DNA of 64,000 nucleotides, taken from Mycobacterium sp. MFM001. Its GTDB lineage: Bacteria > Actinomycetota > Actinomycetes > Mycobacteriales > Mycobacteriaceae. Below the pieces are notes generated by a model that was not told the origin of the DNA, searched no databases, and saw nothing but the letters and a program-made list of their open reading frames with translations. A program made the position numbers and the translations under genes. Shown here piece after piece: positions 34,997-43,278 of the stretch (the stretch's first letter is position 1; the number at the start of each line of letters is the position of its first letter). Location of the stretch: contig NZ_BFAB01000011.1 of assembly GCF_003402475.1 (NCBI RefSeq), forward strand, positions 1 through 64,000, in the 5' to 3' direction.

Positions 34997-36472
34997 CTAG
35001 CGCAAAGTGGCGGTGCCGTCGGGGCGGACGGTGACCTTGGCGCCGGCGATGTCGTCCCGGACGGTCGCCTCGGCGGCCGCCGCATCGGGGATCACGGCCA
35101 GCGTGCGCGACTCGTCGGGGGTGCGGACCGCCAGATAGGCCTTCTCCGGGCGGCCGTCCCGGTCGAACGGCGTGGTCCAGGATTCGACGGTGCCGACGCC
35201 GTCCCATTCGACCACCGCCGGTCGGGTCGGCTCCCGGTCGACGACCGATTGCACGTCCTCCCAACGGAATTCCGAGACCGGCGGCTCGGTGCCGTACACA
35301 CCGAAGCTGTGTTTGGTCAGATAGCCGCCATTGGCGGTGATCAGGCCGCGCCGCCCGGGGTTTGCGATCAGCAACTCGGCCATCGTCGCAATCGAGTGCG
35401 TGACGTAGTTGCTCCACGGCCCGCCGGCGAACGTCAGCCCGCCGGTCACGGTCAGCGGCCGGCTCGGGTCGTCGACCGGCAGCCCGAGTTCGGCGGCCGC
35501 GATCTGCACAGCGGACGGGAAGCACGAATACAGGTCGACGTGGTCGACGTCGTCGACGCCGAGCCCGGCCAGTTGCAGCGCACGTGCACCGCCGATCCGG
35601 ATTGCCGGGCAGCGGTGCAGTTCGGCACGCTCGCTGATCGCGTAGGTGTCGTGCGCATCGGTGCCGGCGTACGGGTACACCCAGCGTTCGGTGGGTATCT
35701 GCAGTCGCGCCGCGGCCTCCGCCGAAGCCAGCACCAGCGCGGCGCCCTGGTCGACCATGTTGTTGGAGTTCATCAGCTTGGTGTAGGGCCAGCTGATCAT
35801 CCGGTTGGTCGGGCCGGCCTGCCAAATGTCCTCAGCGTCAAGGGGTTTGCGGATCCACGCATGCGGGTTGTCAACGGCGACGGCGTTGAACCGCGCCCAC
35901 AGTTCACCGATGCGCCTGCGGTGGTCTTCGATCGGCTCGCCGTTGCTGATCCGCAGTGCCTGCTCGAACAGTGGATAGACGTGAGCCGGGCGGGCGAGCT
36001 CGATGCGCTCTTCGGCCGGCCCGGCCATCGGGACGTTCTCGTCACCGCCCGGCGCGAGCGGGACCGAGCCGTCTTGCTCCGTCCAGGTCAGTCTGCGGCC
36101 CTGCGCCTTCAACTGCATTCTGGTGCGCCAGGTTTCGGCGCCCGCCACCAGGACCACGTCGGCGCGTCCCTGCTGGATGTCCAGGCATGCCCGGTTCACC
36201 AGCGTCTGCGGCACGTTGCCCCCCACCCCGCTGTAGCGGGTGGCCGGGTTGTCGGCGCCGATGCGCTGCCCGAGCAGCATGCCGGGATCGCGGTAGCGCG
36301 CCGATAGCAGGTTCACCACCCGAATCGAGTCCACCGCCGCGAGGACCCGCTGGTCGGCGGCCTCGCAGGCCGCGGCGACCATCAGGTCGACCGGCTCGAT
36401 GTCCGGGTTGTCCTCGAACTGGTTGACCTGGCCGCAGCCGATCAGCACTGGTGTGCGTGGGTCAACGGGCAA
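34997..36472 (-). CDS. thiolase-like acetyl-CoA acetyltransferase (Rv1867 homologue)
   Basis: A 491-residue thiolase-superfamily protein of the SCP-x/acetyl-CoA acetyltransferase type. Blocks are GVGGNVPQTLVNRACLDIQQGRADVVLVAGAE (likely active-site Cys), NNMVDQGAALVLAS, VDLYSCFPSAVQIAAAELGL and a C-terminal small domain. The frame extends upstream with no good start; TTG 36470-36472 (LPVDPRTPVLIGCGQ) is chosen because it follows a GGAAGG and gives the Rv1867-like length. It would handle acyl-CoA condensation or cleavage in lipid/sterol breakdown. Confidence 0.83.
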   Translation of the reverse strand: MPVDPRTPVLIGCGQVNQFEDNPDIEPVDLMVAAACEAADQRVLAAVDSIRVVNLLSARYRDPGMLLGQRIGADNPATRYSGVGGNVPQTLVNRACLDIQQGRADVVLVAGAETWRTRMQLKAQGRRLTWTEQDGSVPLAPGGDENVPMAGPAEERIELARPAHVYPLFEQALRISNGEPIEDHRRRIGELWARFNAVAVDNPHAWIRKPLDAEDIWQAGPTNRMISWPYTKLMNSNNMVDQGAALVLASAEAAARLQIPTERWVYPYAGTDAHDTYAISERAELHRCPAIRIGGARALQLAGLGVDDVDHVDLYSCFPSAVQIAAAELGLPVDDPSRPLTVTGGLTFAGGPWSNYVTHSIATMAELLIANPGRRGLITANGGYLTKHSFGVYGTEPPVSEFRWEDVQSVVDREPTRPAVVEWDGVGTVESWTTPFDRDGRPEKAYLAVRTPDESRTLAVIPDAAAAEATVRDDIAGAKVTVRPDGTATLR

Positions 36473-36643
36473 TGGAAACAAGCCTTCCGTGTTGCTGGTG
36501 CGCGCTCTGCGACGTATTGCCGTCGGACAGGGGCCAGCTTGCCGAAAGACTATCGAACGACCGTACCGCGACCGGTGCGACCGTGCGGTCTCCGAAATGA
36601 ACATAGGCTGCGGTGTCTACCGACGGCGCGGACAATCGGACGG

Positions 36644-39013
36644 ATGAGTCTGCAAACCGCGACACCGGCCACCCTCTCCGACGACGAACTCGCCCTCATC
36701 GACGCCTACTGGCGGGCCGCCAACTACCTGTCGGTCGGCCAGATCTACCTGCTGGACAATCCGCTGCTGCGCGAGAAGCTGGCACCCGACCACGTCAAGC
36801 CGCGGCTGCTCGGCCACTGGGGCACCACCCCCGGACTGAACCTGATCTATGCCCACCTGAACCGGGTCATCCGCACCCGCGACACCAACGCGATCTTCAT
36901 CACCGGGCCCGGGCACGGCGGCCCCGCACTCGTCGCCAACGCGTATCTGGAAGGCACCTACAGCGAGGTGTACACCGGGATCGAACAAGACACCGACGGG
37001 ATGCGAAAGCTGTTCCGCCAGTTCTCTTTTCCCGGCGGCGTGCCCAGTCACGTAGCGGCCCAGACCCCGGGCTCCATCCACGAGGGCGGCGAGCTAGGCT
37101 ACGCCCTGGTCCACGCGTACGGCGCGGCGTTCGACAACCCGGATCTGGTGGTGGCCTGTGTGGTCGGCGACGGGGAAGCCGAAACCGGGCCGCTGGCCGC
37201 CAGCTGGCATTCCAACAAGTTCCTCAACCCGGCGCGCGACGGCGCGGTGTTGCCGATCCTGCACCTCAACGGCTACAAGATCGCCAACCCGACCGTGCTG
37301 GCGCGCATCGGCCACGACGAGCTCGAGTCGCTGCTGCGCGGCTACGGCTATCGGCCGATCACCGTCGCCGGTGACGACCCGGCCAACGTGCACCAGCAGC
37401 TGGCCGCCGCGCTCGACGACGCGTTCGACGGTATCGCCGCGATTCAGCGCGACGCCCGCAGCGGCGCGAGCGCCGAGCGGCCGGTGTGGCCGATGATCGT
37501 GCTGCGCACCCCCAAGGGCTGGACCGGGCCGAAGGTGGTGGACGGCAAGCAGGTCGAGGGCACCTGGCGCGCGCATCAGGTTCCGCTGGCCCAGACGCAC
37601 GACAATCCCGCTCACCGCGCGCAACTCGAGGAGTGGTTACGCAGCTACCGGCCCGGGGAGCTATTCGACGACGACGGGCGGTTGCGTCCGGAGCTGCGGG
37701 CGCTGGCGCCCAGCGGTGATCGCCGGATGAGCGCCAACCCGCATGCCAACGGCGGTCTCCTGCTGCACGATCTGGATCTGCCGGACTTTCGCGATTACGC
37801 GGTGGACGTCTCGACGCCCGGTACGCAGACCCATGAAGCCACCCGCGTGCTGGGCACCTTCCTGCGCGACGTGATCGCCCGCAACCCCGACCGGTTCCGG
37901 CTGATGGGTCCCGACGAGACGGCGTCCAATCGCCTCGACGCCGTGTACGGCGCGACCGACAAGGTGTGGCTTTCCGAAACGCTGCCCGACGACGAGAATC
38001 TGGCGCCCGACGGCCGGGTGATGGAGGTGCTCTCGGAGCATCTGTGCCAGGGCTGGCTGGAGGGTTACCTGTTGACCGGCCGGCACGGGTTGTTCAACTG
38101 CTACGAGGCGTTCGTGCACATCGTCGACTCGATGTTCAACCAGCACGCCAAGTGGCTGGCGACCTGCCGCGAGCTGCCCTGGCGGCGGCCGATCGCATCG
38201 CTGAACTACCTGCTGACCTCGCACGTGTGGCGCCAAGACCACAACGGCGCCTCGCACCAGGATCCCGGATTCATCGACCTGGTGGCCAACAAGCGCGCGG
38301 AGATCGTGCGGGTGTACTTGCCGCCGGACGGCAACACGCTGCTGTCGGTGGCCGACCACTGCCTGCGCAGCCGCGATTACGTCAACGTGATCGTCGCCGG
38401 CAAACAGCCGGCGCTGGCCTACCTGAGCATGGAGGAGGCGATCGCGCACTGCACCCGCGGCCTGGGCATCTGGCAGTGGGCCAGCACCGCGACCGCCGAG
38501 CCCGACGTCGTATTGGCTTGCGCCGGAGACATTCCGACGCTGGAGACGCTTGCCGCCGCCGACATCCTGCGCCGCGAGCTGCCCGACCTGGCGGTGCGGG
38601 TGATCAACGTCGTCGACATCATGCGGCTGCAGCCGGAATCCGAGCATCCGCACGGGTTGCCCGACAGCGAGTTCGACGCGCTGTTCGGCACCGACACCCC
38701 GGTGATCTTCGCCTACCACGGCTACCCGTGGCTGATCCACCGGCTGACGTATCGCCGCGCCAACCACGACCACATGCATGTGCGTGGCTACAACGAGCGG
38801 GGCACAACAACGACGCCGTTCGACATGGTGATGCTCAACGACCTCGACCGCTTCCATCTGGTGATGGACGTGATCGACCGGGTCGACGGGCTGGTCAACC
38901 GCGCCGCCGTGCTGCGTCAGCAGATGGCCGACGCCCGGCTGGCCGCGCGCCGCTACACCCGTGAGCACGGCGAGGACGACCCGGAGATTTCCGGGTGGAC
39001 CTGGGTAACCTAG
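36644..39013 (+). CDS. phosphoketolase (xylulose-5-P/fructose-6-P)
   Basis: A 789-residue thiamine-diphosphate enzyme that splits xylulose 5-phosphate or fructose 6-phosphate into acetyl phosphate and a shorter sugar phosphate. Family blocks are LLGHWGTTPGLNL, TGPGHGGPA, the ThDP motif VGDGEAETGPLAASWHSNKF, GPDETASNRLDAVY and HVWRQDHNGASHQDPGF. Length is normal for the family. ATG 36644 is chosen because MSLQTATPATLSDDELALIDAYWRAANYLSVGQIYLL is the family start. It is absent from M. tuberculosis. It forms a unit with the CPBP gene (4-bp gap). Confidence 0.95.
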   Translation: MSLQTATPATLSDDELALIDAYWRAANYLSVGQIYLLDNPLLREKLAPDHVKPRLLGHWGTTPGLNLIYAHLNRVIRTRDTNAIFITGPGHGGPALVANAYLEGTYSEVYTGIEQDTDGMRKLFRQFSFPGGVPSHVAAQTPGSIHEGGELGYALVHAYGAAFDNPDLVVACVVGDGEAETGPLAASWHSNKFLNPARDGAVLPILHLNGYKIANPTVLARIGHDELESLLRGYGYRPITVAGDDPANVHQQLAAALDDAFDGIAAIQRDARSGASAERPVWPMIVLRTPKGWTGPKVVDGKQVEGTWRAHQVPLAQTHDNPAHRAQLEEWLRSYRPGELFDDDGRLRPELRALAPSGDRRMSANPHANGGLLLHDLDLPDFRDYAVDVSTPGTQTHEATRVLGTFLRDVIARNPDRFRLMGPDETASNRLDAVYGATDKVWLSETLPDDENLAPDGRVMEVLSEHLCQGWLEGYLLTGRHGLFNCYEAFVHIVDSMFNQHAKWLATCRELPWRRPIASLNYLLTSHVWRQDHNGASHQDPGFIDLVANKRAEIVRVYLPPDGNTLLSVADHCLRSRDYVNVIVAGKQPALAYLSMEEAIAHCTRGLGIWQWASTATAEPDVVLACAGDIPTLETLAAADILRRELPDLAVRVINVVDIMRLQPESEHPHGLPDSEFDALFGTDTPVIFAYHGYPWLIHRLTYRRANHDHMHVRGYNERGTTTTPFDMVMLNDLDRFHLVMDVIDRVDGLVNRAAVLRQQMADARLAARRYTREHGEDDPEISGWTWVT

Positions 39014-39017
39014 GGAA

Positions 39018-39764
39018 ATGACCACCGAACCGCACCCGCTGGCGGTGCAGCTGTCCGCGCTGCACCGCTTCCGGGTGTACGTCGACGTCGCCGTCGTCGT
39101 CGTGGTGTTGGCGGTGACCAACCTGATCGCGCACTTCACCACACCGTGGGCGGGCATCGCCACGGTGCCGGCCGCCGCCATCGGATTGGTGATCATGTTG
39201 CGCTGCAACGGCTTAGGCTGGGCCGAACTCGGCCTCGGCCGGGAACACTGGCGGGCCGGGGTCGGATATGCGCTGGCCGCGGTGACCGTGGTGATGTCGG
39301 TGATCGCGGTCGGTGTGCTGTTGCCGATGACTCGGCCGATGTTCATGAACAACCACTACGCGACGATCTCGGGTGCGCTGATCGCGTCGATGCTCATCAT
39401 CCCGCTGCAGACCGTGATCCCCGAAGAGCTGGCGTTCCGCGGTGTGCTGCACGGCGCGCTGAACCGGGCGTGGGGATTTCGCGGTGTCGCGGTGGCGGGG
39501 TCGCTGCTGTTCGGGCTGTGGCACGTCGCGACGTCGTTGGGGTTGACCAGTAGCAACGTCGGCTTCACCCGGCTGTTCGGCGGCGGGGTTGTCGGCATGC
39601 TGGCCGGAGTGACGTTGGCGGTGTGCGCGACGGCCGTGGCGGGCTTCGTGTTCAGCTGGTTGCGGCGGCGCAGCGGCAGCCTGATCGCGCCGATCGCATT
39701 GCACTGGTCGCTGAACGGACTCGGTGCTTTGGCCGCCGCGCTGGTGTGGCACCTGTCCACGTGA
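39018..39764 (+). CDS. CPBP (Abi) family intramembrane metalloprotease (Rv1863c-like)
   Basis: A 248-residue protein with about seven membrane segments. The CPBP motifs are IPEELAFRGVL (EExxxR, the catalytic Glu pair) and FGLWHVA (second His motif), followed by LIAPIALHWSLNGLG. Such proteases cleave membrane-bound substrates, or protect against bacteriocin-like peptides. ATG 39018 lies 4 bp after the phosphoketolase stop. Location suggests it is Rv1863c. Confidence 0.85.
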   Translation: MTTEPHPLAVQLSALHRFRVYVDVAVVVVVLAVTNLIAHFTTPWAGIATVPAAAIGLVIMLRCNGLGWAELGLGREHWRAGVGYALAAVTVVMSVIAVGVLLPMTRPMFMNNHYATISGALIASMLIIPLQTVIPEELAFRGVLHGALNRAWGFRGVAVAGSLLFGLWHVATSLGLTSSNVGFTRLFGGGVVGMLAGVTLAVCATAVAGFVFSWLRRRSGSLIAPIALHWSLNGLGALAAALVWHLST

Positions 39765-39774
39765 GGGCGGCTCG

Positions 39775-40215
39775 CTACAAGTCGAGGACCAATTTCGGCG
39801 ATCGCGACCGCGACACACAGACGAGCATCGACTCGTCGCGCTCGGCGTCGGTGAGCCGGTTGTCGCGGTGGTCGGGCGTCCCGGCGAGCACCCGCACTTT
39901 GCAGGTGCCGCAGAAGCCCTGCCGGCAGGAGTAGGCGACGCTGGGTCGGTGCCGGGCCAGTACCTCGAGCACCGTTTCGTCGGCGGGTACATGCAGCACC
40001 TCGCCGCTGCGTCCCAACCACGTCGAATGCGGTCCCGTCGCGTACGGGCGGAGCGCTGAACCGTTCGTAATACAGCGCTTTCGCCGCCGTGGTGTCGATG
40101 TTGTCGCGGACCAATTCGATCATCGGCGGTGGTCCGCACACGTACACCGCACCAGACCCCTCGATGACGTCATCGCCGAATTCGAGGCACTGCTCGGGAA
40201 TACCGCGAGCGGGCG
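39775..40215 (-). pseudogene. remnant of a FAD/[2Fe-2S] ferredoxin-type oxidoreductase
   Basis: The 3' end encodes a plant-type [2Fe-2S] domain of about 80 residues (VPADETVLEVLARHRPSVAYSCRQGFCGTCKVRVLAG) ending KLVLDL. Upstream, in another frame, is the end of an NAD-binding reductase domain (AVYVCGPPPMIELVRDN, YYERFSAPPVRDGTAFDVV). The two frames join near 40020, where one base must have been lost or gained. The FAD domain and most of the NAD domain are missing; sequence decay stops at the adhA gene. So it is a truncated and frameshifted relic of an electron-transfer oxidoreductase. Confidence 0.8.
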
Positions 40216-40226
40216 ATAACAAACAG

Positions 40227-41258
40227 CTACACCAGGAGCACCGCCGCACCGGCGATGCGGCCCTCGCTGAGATCGGTGAGCGCTCGATCAGCTTGTCCCA
40301 GAGGGTATTCCGGCGTGGTGACGTTGATGTGATGCTGCCCGGCGAACTCCAGGAAGGCCCGCGCGTCGGCGCGGGTGTTCGACGTCACGGAGCGAATCTG
40401 CCGCTCCTGGAACAGGTGCCGCTGATAGTTCAGGATCGGGATGTCGCTCAGGTGGATACCGGCGATCGCCAGTGTGCCGCCGCGGTCCAACGCCTCCAGC
40501 GCCGGCAGCACCAGGTCACCGACTGGGGCGAACAGAATCGCCGCGTCGAGCGGTACCGGCGGCGGGTCGGTCGCGCCTTGCGCCGACGCGGCGCCCAGTT
40601 CCAGCGCCAGCTCGCGTGCCTGAGCGCCGCGGGTCATCACGTGCAGCTCCGCGCCCTGCGCCACCGCCACCTGCGCGGTGATGTGGGCGCTGCCGCCGAA
40701 TCCGTACAGACCCAGCCGCCCGCCCGGCGGCAGCTCGGCGCGCAGCAGCGAGCGGTATCCGATGATGCCGGCGCACAGCAACGGCGCCAGCTCGCTGTTG
40801 CTGTAGCCGCCGGGCAGGTGATGTGCGAAAGCCGCAGGGACGGTGGCGAATTCGGCGTACCCGCCGTCGGCGTCCCAGCCCGTGTAACGGGATTTCGGGC
40901 ACAGGTTCTCATCACCGCGGCGACAGTATTTGCACATCCCGCAGGTGTGTCGCAGCCAGGCGATCCCCACCCGGTCACCGACCGCGAAGCCGTCGCCGGC
41001 GTCGGCGCCGACCTCGACGACCTCCCCCACCACTTCGTGGCCCGGGGTTACCCGGTCGCGGTGCACCGGCAGGTCGCCCTCGGTGACGTGCAGATCGGTG
41101 CGGCACACCCCGCAGGCGTGTACGGCCACGAGCAGCTCGGACGGCTCGGGGCGCGGCACCTCGGTGGTAACCCGTTCCAGTGGCCCGGTGTTCATCGGGC
41201 CGGGTTTGCGTACCCGCCACGCACTCATCGTGGGGGCGGTCGGCTCGGACGCCATCAC
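40227..41258 (-). CDS. adhA: zinc-dependent alcohol dehydrogenase
   Basis: A 343-residue medium-chain zinc alcohol dehydrogenase, the Rv1862 (AdhA) equivalent. Catalytic zinc ligands are Cys in HACGVCRTDLH, His in TPGHEVVGEV, and a later Cys. Structural zinc is held by CGMCKYCRRGDENLC. The Rossmann motif is GLYGFGGSAH. It oxidises an alcohol with NAD(P). The start at 41258 could instead be Met 11 (MSAWRVRKPGP), which is where most family members begin. It is followed by the oxidoreductase pseudogene. Confidence 0.92.
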   Translation of the reverse strand: MMASEPTAPTMSAWRVRKPGPMNTGPLERVTTEVPRPEPSELLVAVHACGVCRTDLHVTEGDLPVHRDRVTPGHEVVGEVVEVGADAGDGFAVGDRVGIAWLRHTCGMCKYCRRGDENLCPKSRYTGWDADGGYAEFATVPAAFAHHLPGGYSNSELAPLLCAGIIGYRSLLRAELPPGGRLGLYGFGGSAHITAQVAVAQGAELHVMTRGAQARELALELGAASAQGATDPPPVPLDAAILFAPVGDLVLPALEALDRGGTLAIAGIHLSDIPILNYQRHLFQERQIRSVTSNTRADARAFLEFAGQHHINVTTPEYPLGQADRALTDLSEGRIAGAAVLLV

Positions 41259-41319
41259 TCCATCATGCCGCGACGGACCGGCTGATGCCGATCCGCCACG
41301 GCCGCAAGGGTTTAGCGAG

Positions 41320-41622
41320 CTAGCCTCGCCCGCGGACGAGCCCGACGATCCACAGCAGGATCACCGAACCCAGTACCGCGGTGAACAACGTGAACCACCA
41401 CCCGCCGGAGGCGGTATCGACGAAGAAGCTCAGCAGAAACCCGCCGATCAACGCGCCGACGATTCCGATCACGATGTTCATCAGAATGCCCGCACCGCCA
41501 CCCCGCACGATCTTGCCGGCGATCCAGCCTGCAATGGCACCGATGATGATGTAGCCGATCCAGCCGACACTGGTCAGTGTCGTTGAACGGGCGAGGAACT
41601 CGGTAGCTGCCGTGACGTACAT
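41320..41622 (-). CDS. GlsB/YeaQ/YmgE family membrane protein (Rv1861 homologue)
   Basis: A 100-residue protein with three hydrophobic helices: IGYIIIGAIAGWIAGKIV, MNIVIGIVGALIGGFLLSFF and FTLFTAVLGSVILLWIVGLV. It belongs to the transglycosylase-associated/stress-response family, though without known enzyme activity. An AAGGAG precedes the ATG. It is paralogous to the gene at 41766-42041, and a 41-bp upstream element is shared by both, indicating a duplication. Rv1861 is at the same map place. Confidence 0.88.
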   Translation of the reverse strand: MYVTAATEFLARSTTLTSVGWIGYIIIGAIAGWIAGKIVRGGGAGILMNIVIGIVGALIGGFLLSFFVDTASGGWWFTLFTAVLGSVILLWIVGLVRGRG

Positions 41623-41662
41623 CCGGATCTCCTTGCTGTCGCAGGCAGTTCCAGCGGTTCGG

Positions 41663-41703
41663 CTGGACTATGACCCGGTATACCGCGCCAGGGTAACGAT
41701 TCG
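41663..41703. repeat. 41-bp upstream element, copy 1
   Basis: A 41-bp segment matching the copy at 42099-42139 at 33 of 41 positions, including an 11-base run, GTAACGATTCG. It lies 41 bp upstream of the first GlsB-type start. It may hold a shared promoter or operator; the inner GGTATACC is a small palindrome. Confidence 0.7.
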
Positions 41704-41765
41704 GCAGCCATGTTGGAAACGGGTCGACTTAAAGCCAGCCCGGGCCGCAGGACGGATTGGCGCGT

Positions 41766-42041
41766 CTACAGAGTTCGTGTGCGCCCGGTGACAAACTTAT
41801 AAATCAGCACCAAGATCACTGCACCGACCAGTGCACCCAGAAACGGGTGGGCGGTCGGCTGGCGCGGGATGAATTGATGGTCGAAGATGAGGGCGCCTAG
41901 CGTGCCGCCCACGAAACTTCCGGCGATGCCCAGTAGCGCCGTCGCGATCAAACCCATGGACTGCCTGCCGGGCACGATAAGCCGTGCGATTGCGCCGACG
42001 ACAAGACCGACGATGATCATCCAGATGATGTGCAAGACCAC
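41766..42041 (-). CDS. GlsB/YeaQ/YmgE family membrane protein, second copy
   Basis: A 91-residue three-helix membrane protein of the same family (IIWMIIVGLVVGAIARLIVPGRQSMGLIATALLGIAGSFVGGTLG). It begins with GTG 42041, with AAGGAG 6 bases upstream. It is a diverged tandem copy of the Rv1861 homologue, and I know of no second copy at this place in M. tuberculosis. An envelope-stress role is suggested only by the family. Confidence 0.85.
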   Translation of the reverse strand: MVLHIIWMIIVGLVVGAIARLIVPGRQSMGLIATALLGIAGSFVGGTLGALIFDHQFIPRQPTAHPFLGALVGAVILVLIYKFVTGRTRTL

Positions 42042-42098
42042 GGCCAGCTCCTTTGACTATTGGCCTGCAAGCAGGACGGCGAGACGTTGAGCCCACTG

Positions 42099-42139
42099 CT
42101 GGACTGCTATTCGGTACACCGCGTCAGCGTAACGATTCG
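42099..42139. repeat. 41-bp upstream element, copy 2
   Basis: The second copy lies 58 bp upstream of the GTG of the second GlsB-type gene. The retained core reads TACACCGCGTCAGCGTAACG, conserved in the first copy at all but three positions. It may be a common regulatory site kept after duplication. Confidence 0.7.
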
Positions 42140-42168
42140 TCACGCAGACCGGACGCGGTCGACGCGGC

Positions 42169-43206
42169 TCATGTCGTCCGCGTGTTGCCCGTCGCCGACG
42201 TGGTGACCGGACCTTGCTCGCCGGCGGGAGCCGGCGCCGCCGGAGCCGGCTGCTGTTGCGGCGCGTTGGGCGGCGGCGCTGCCGGTGCTCCAGGTGCGGC
42301 CGGCGGTGGAGCTGCCGGTGCTCCCGGCGCTCCCGGAGCCGGAGCCGTTCCCGGTGCCGCGGCCGGCGGCGGCGCCAACGGGCGGACCGACTCGGCCAAC
42401 GCCTTGGCAGCGTTTTGGTCCACCGGGTTATTGGAGGTCCCCAGCCACACGACAAACCAACGCTGCTTTTGCGCACCTTGCGCCGCGTTCGGGTTGCTCG
42501 GGCCGATCACGCCCGTCCAGATCTGGCCGTTGGGCTTGCTCGCGTCGCTGAACTTCACTTCGTAGTACGACGCGCTTCCCGACACGCCGTTACCGGCCAG
42601 CGGGACATTCGCCTGGTTGATCCGGGTGCCCGGGTAGGGCATGAAGAACTCGCCCATATCCGAAGCCAGCCGTGTCGCGGCCTTGGTGTTATCGGCTTCG
42701 GCACTGGCATAAAGCTTTTGGTCCAGCTTGCCGAGAACGATGCGGGTGTCGTTGGCGACGGCAGGCGGTTGCCCGGGCGCCGGCGGCGGGCCCGTCTCCT
42801 TGCTCAACAGCGCCGACCCGTAGTCGAGGTGGGTCGCATCCGATTCCACCCAGCCGGCCGGAATGACATAGCTGAACCCGCCGGGCGGATTGTCGACACG
42901 CCCCGGTTCGGGTGCGTTGGGGTCGGCCACCGGCGGCGTCGCGTTCGGGTCGGTTCCGGGCGGGGCGGCGACGGGGTCGGCGGTCGGTGGCGCGGCACTG
43001 GGGCCGGCCGGCCCGGGCGCGGTGTCGGGCGCTGCGTTGGCTCCCGGTGGCGGCGGGGGCGCCGGCGTCGTCGTGCCAGGCGGCGGGGGCGGATCGGCGC
43101 TTGCTGTCGTCGCCGGGAATGCGATCGTGGCGGCGCTGGCCGCGGCGATTGCCAGCGTTGCCCATAAGGCTTTCGGCCGTGTCGAGGTTGAGTCCACCTG
43201 CTTCAT
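42169..43206 (-). CDS. apa: alanine-proline-rich antigen / fibronectin attachment protein Apa
   Basis: A 345-residue secreted, probably O-mannosylated glycoprotein that binds fibronectin and host lectins. The signal peptide ends at TTASA, giving a mature start DPPPPPGTTTPAPPPPPG. Pro/Ala-rich low-complexity tails frame a globular middle (PPGGFSYVIPAGWVESDATHLDYGSALLS... and QRWFVVWLGTSNNPVDQNAAKALAES). It is the Rv1860 (modD) equivalent. The C-terminal PA repeats (APGAPAAPPP) are longer than usual by memory. It follows the mod operon on the same strand. Confidence 0.95.
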   Translation of the reverse strand: MKQVDSTSTRPKALWATLAIAAASAATIAFPATTASADPPPPPGTTTPAPPPPPGANAAPDTAPGPAGPSAAPPTADPVAAPPGTDPNATPPVADPNAPEPGRVDNPPGGFSYVIPAGWVESDATHLDYGSALLSKETGPPPAPGQPPAVANDTRIVLGKLDQKLYASAEADNTKAATRLASDMGEFFMPYPGTRINQANVPLAGNGVSGSASYYEVKFSDASKPNGQIWTGVIGPSNPNAAQGAQKQRWFVVWLGTSNNPVDQNAAKALAESVRPLAPPPAAAPGTAPAPGAPGAPAAPPPAAPGAPAAPPPNAPQQQPAPAAPAPAGEQGPVTTSATGNTRTT

Positions 43207-43278
43207 GGCGACGAACCTACCGTGTTACAGCCGTGACGCAAGTGTGGATTGCTGACATTGTGATTTGTTTGCCAGCTG

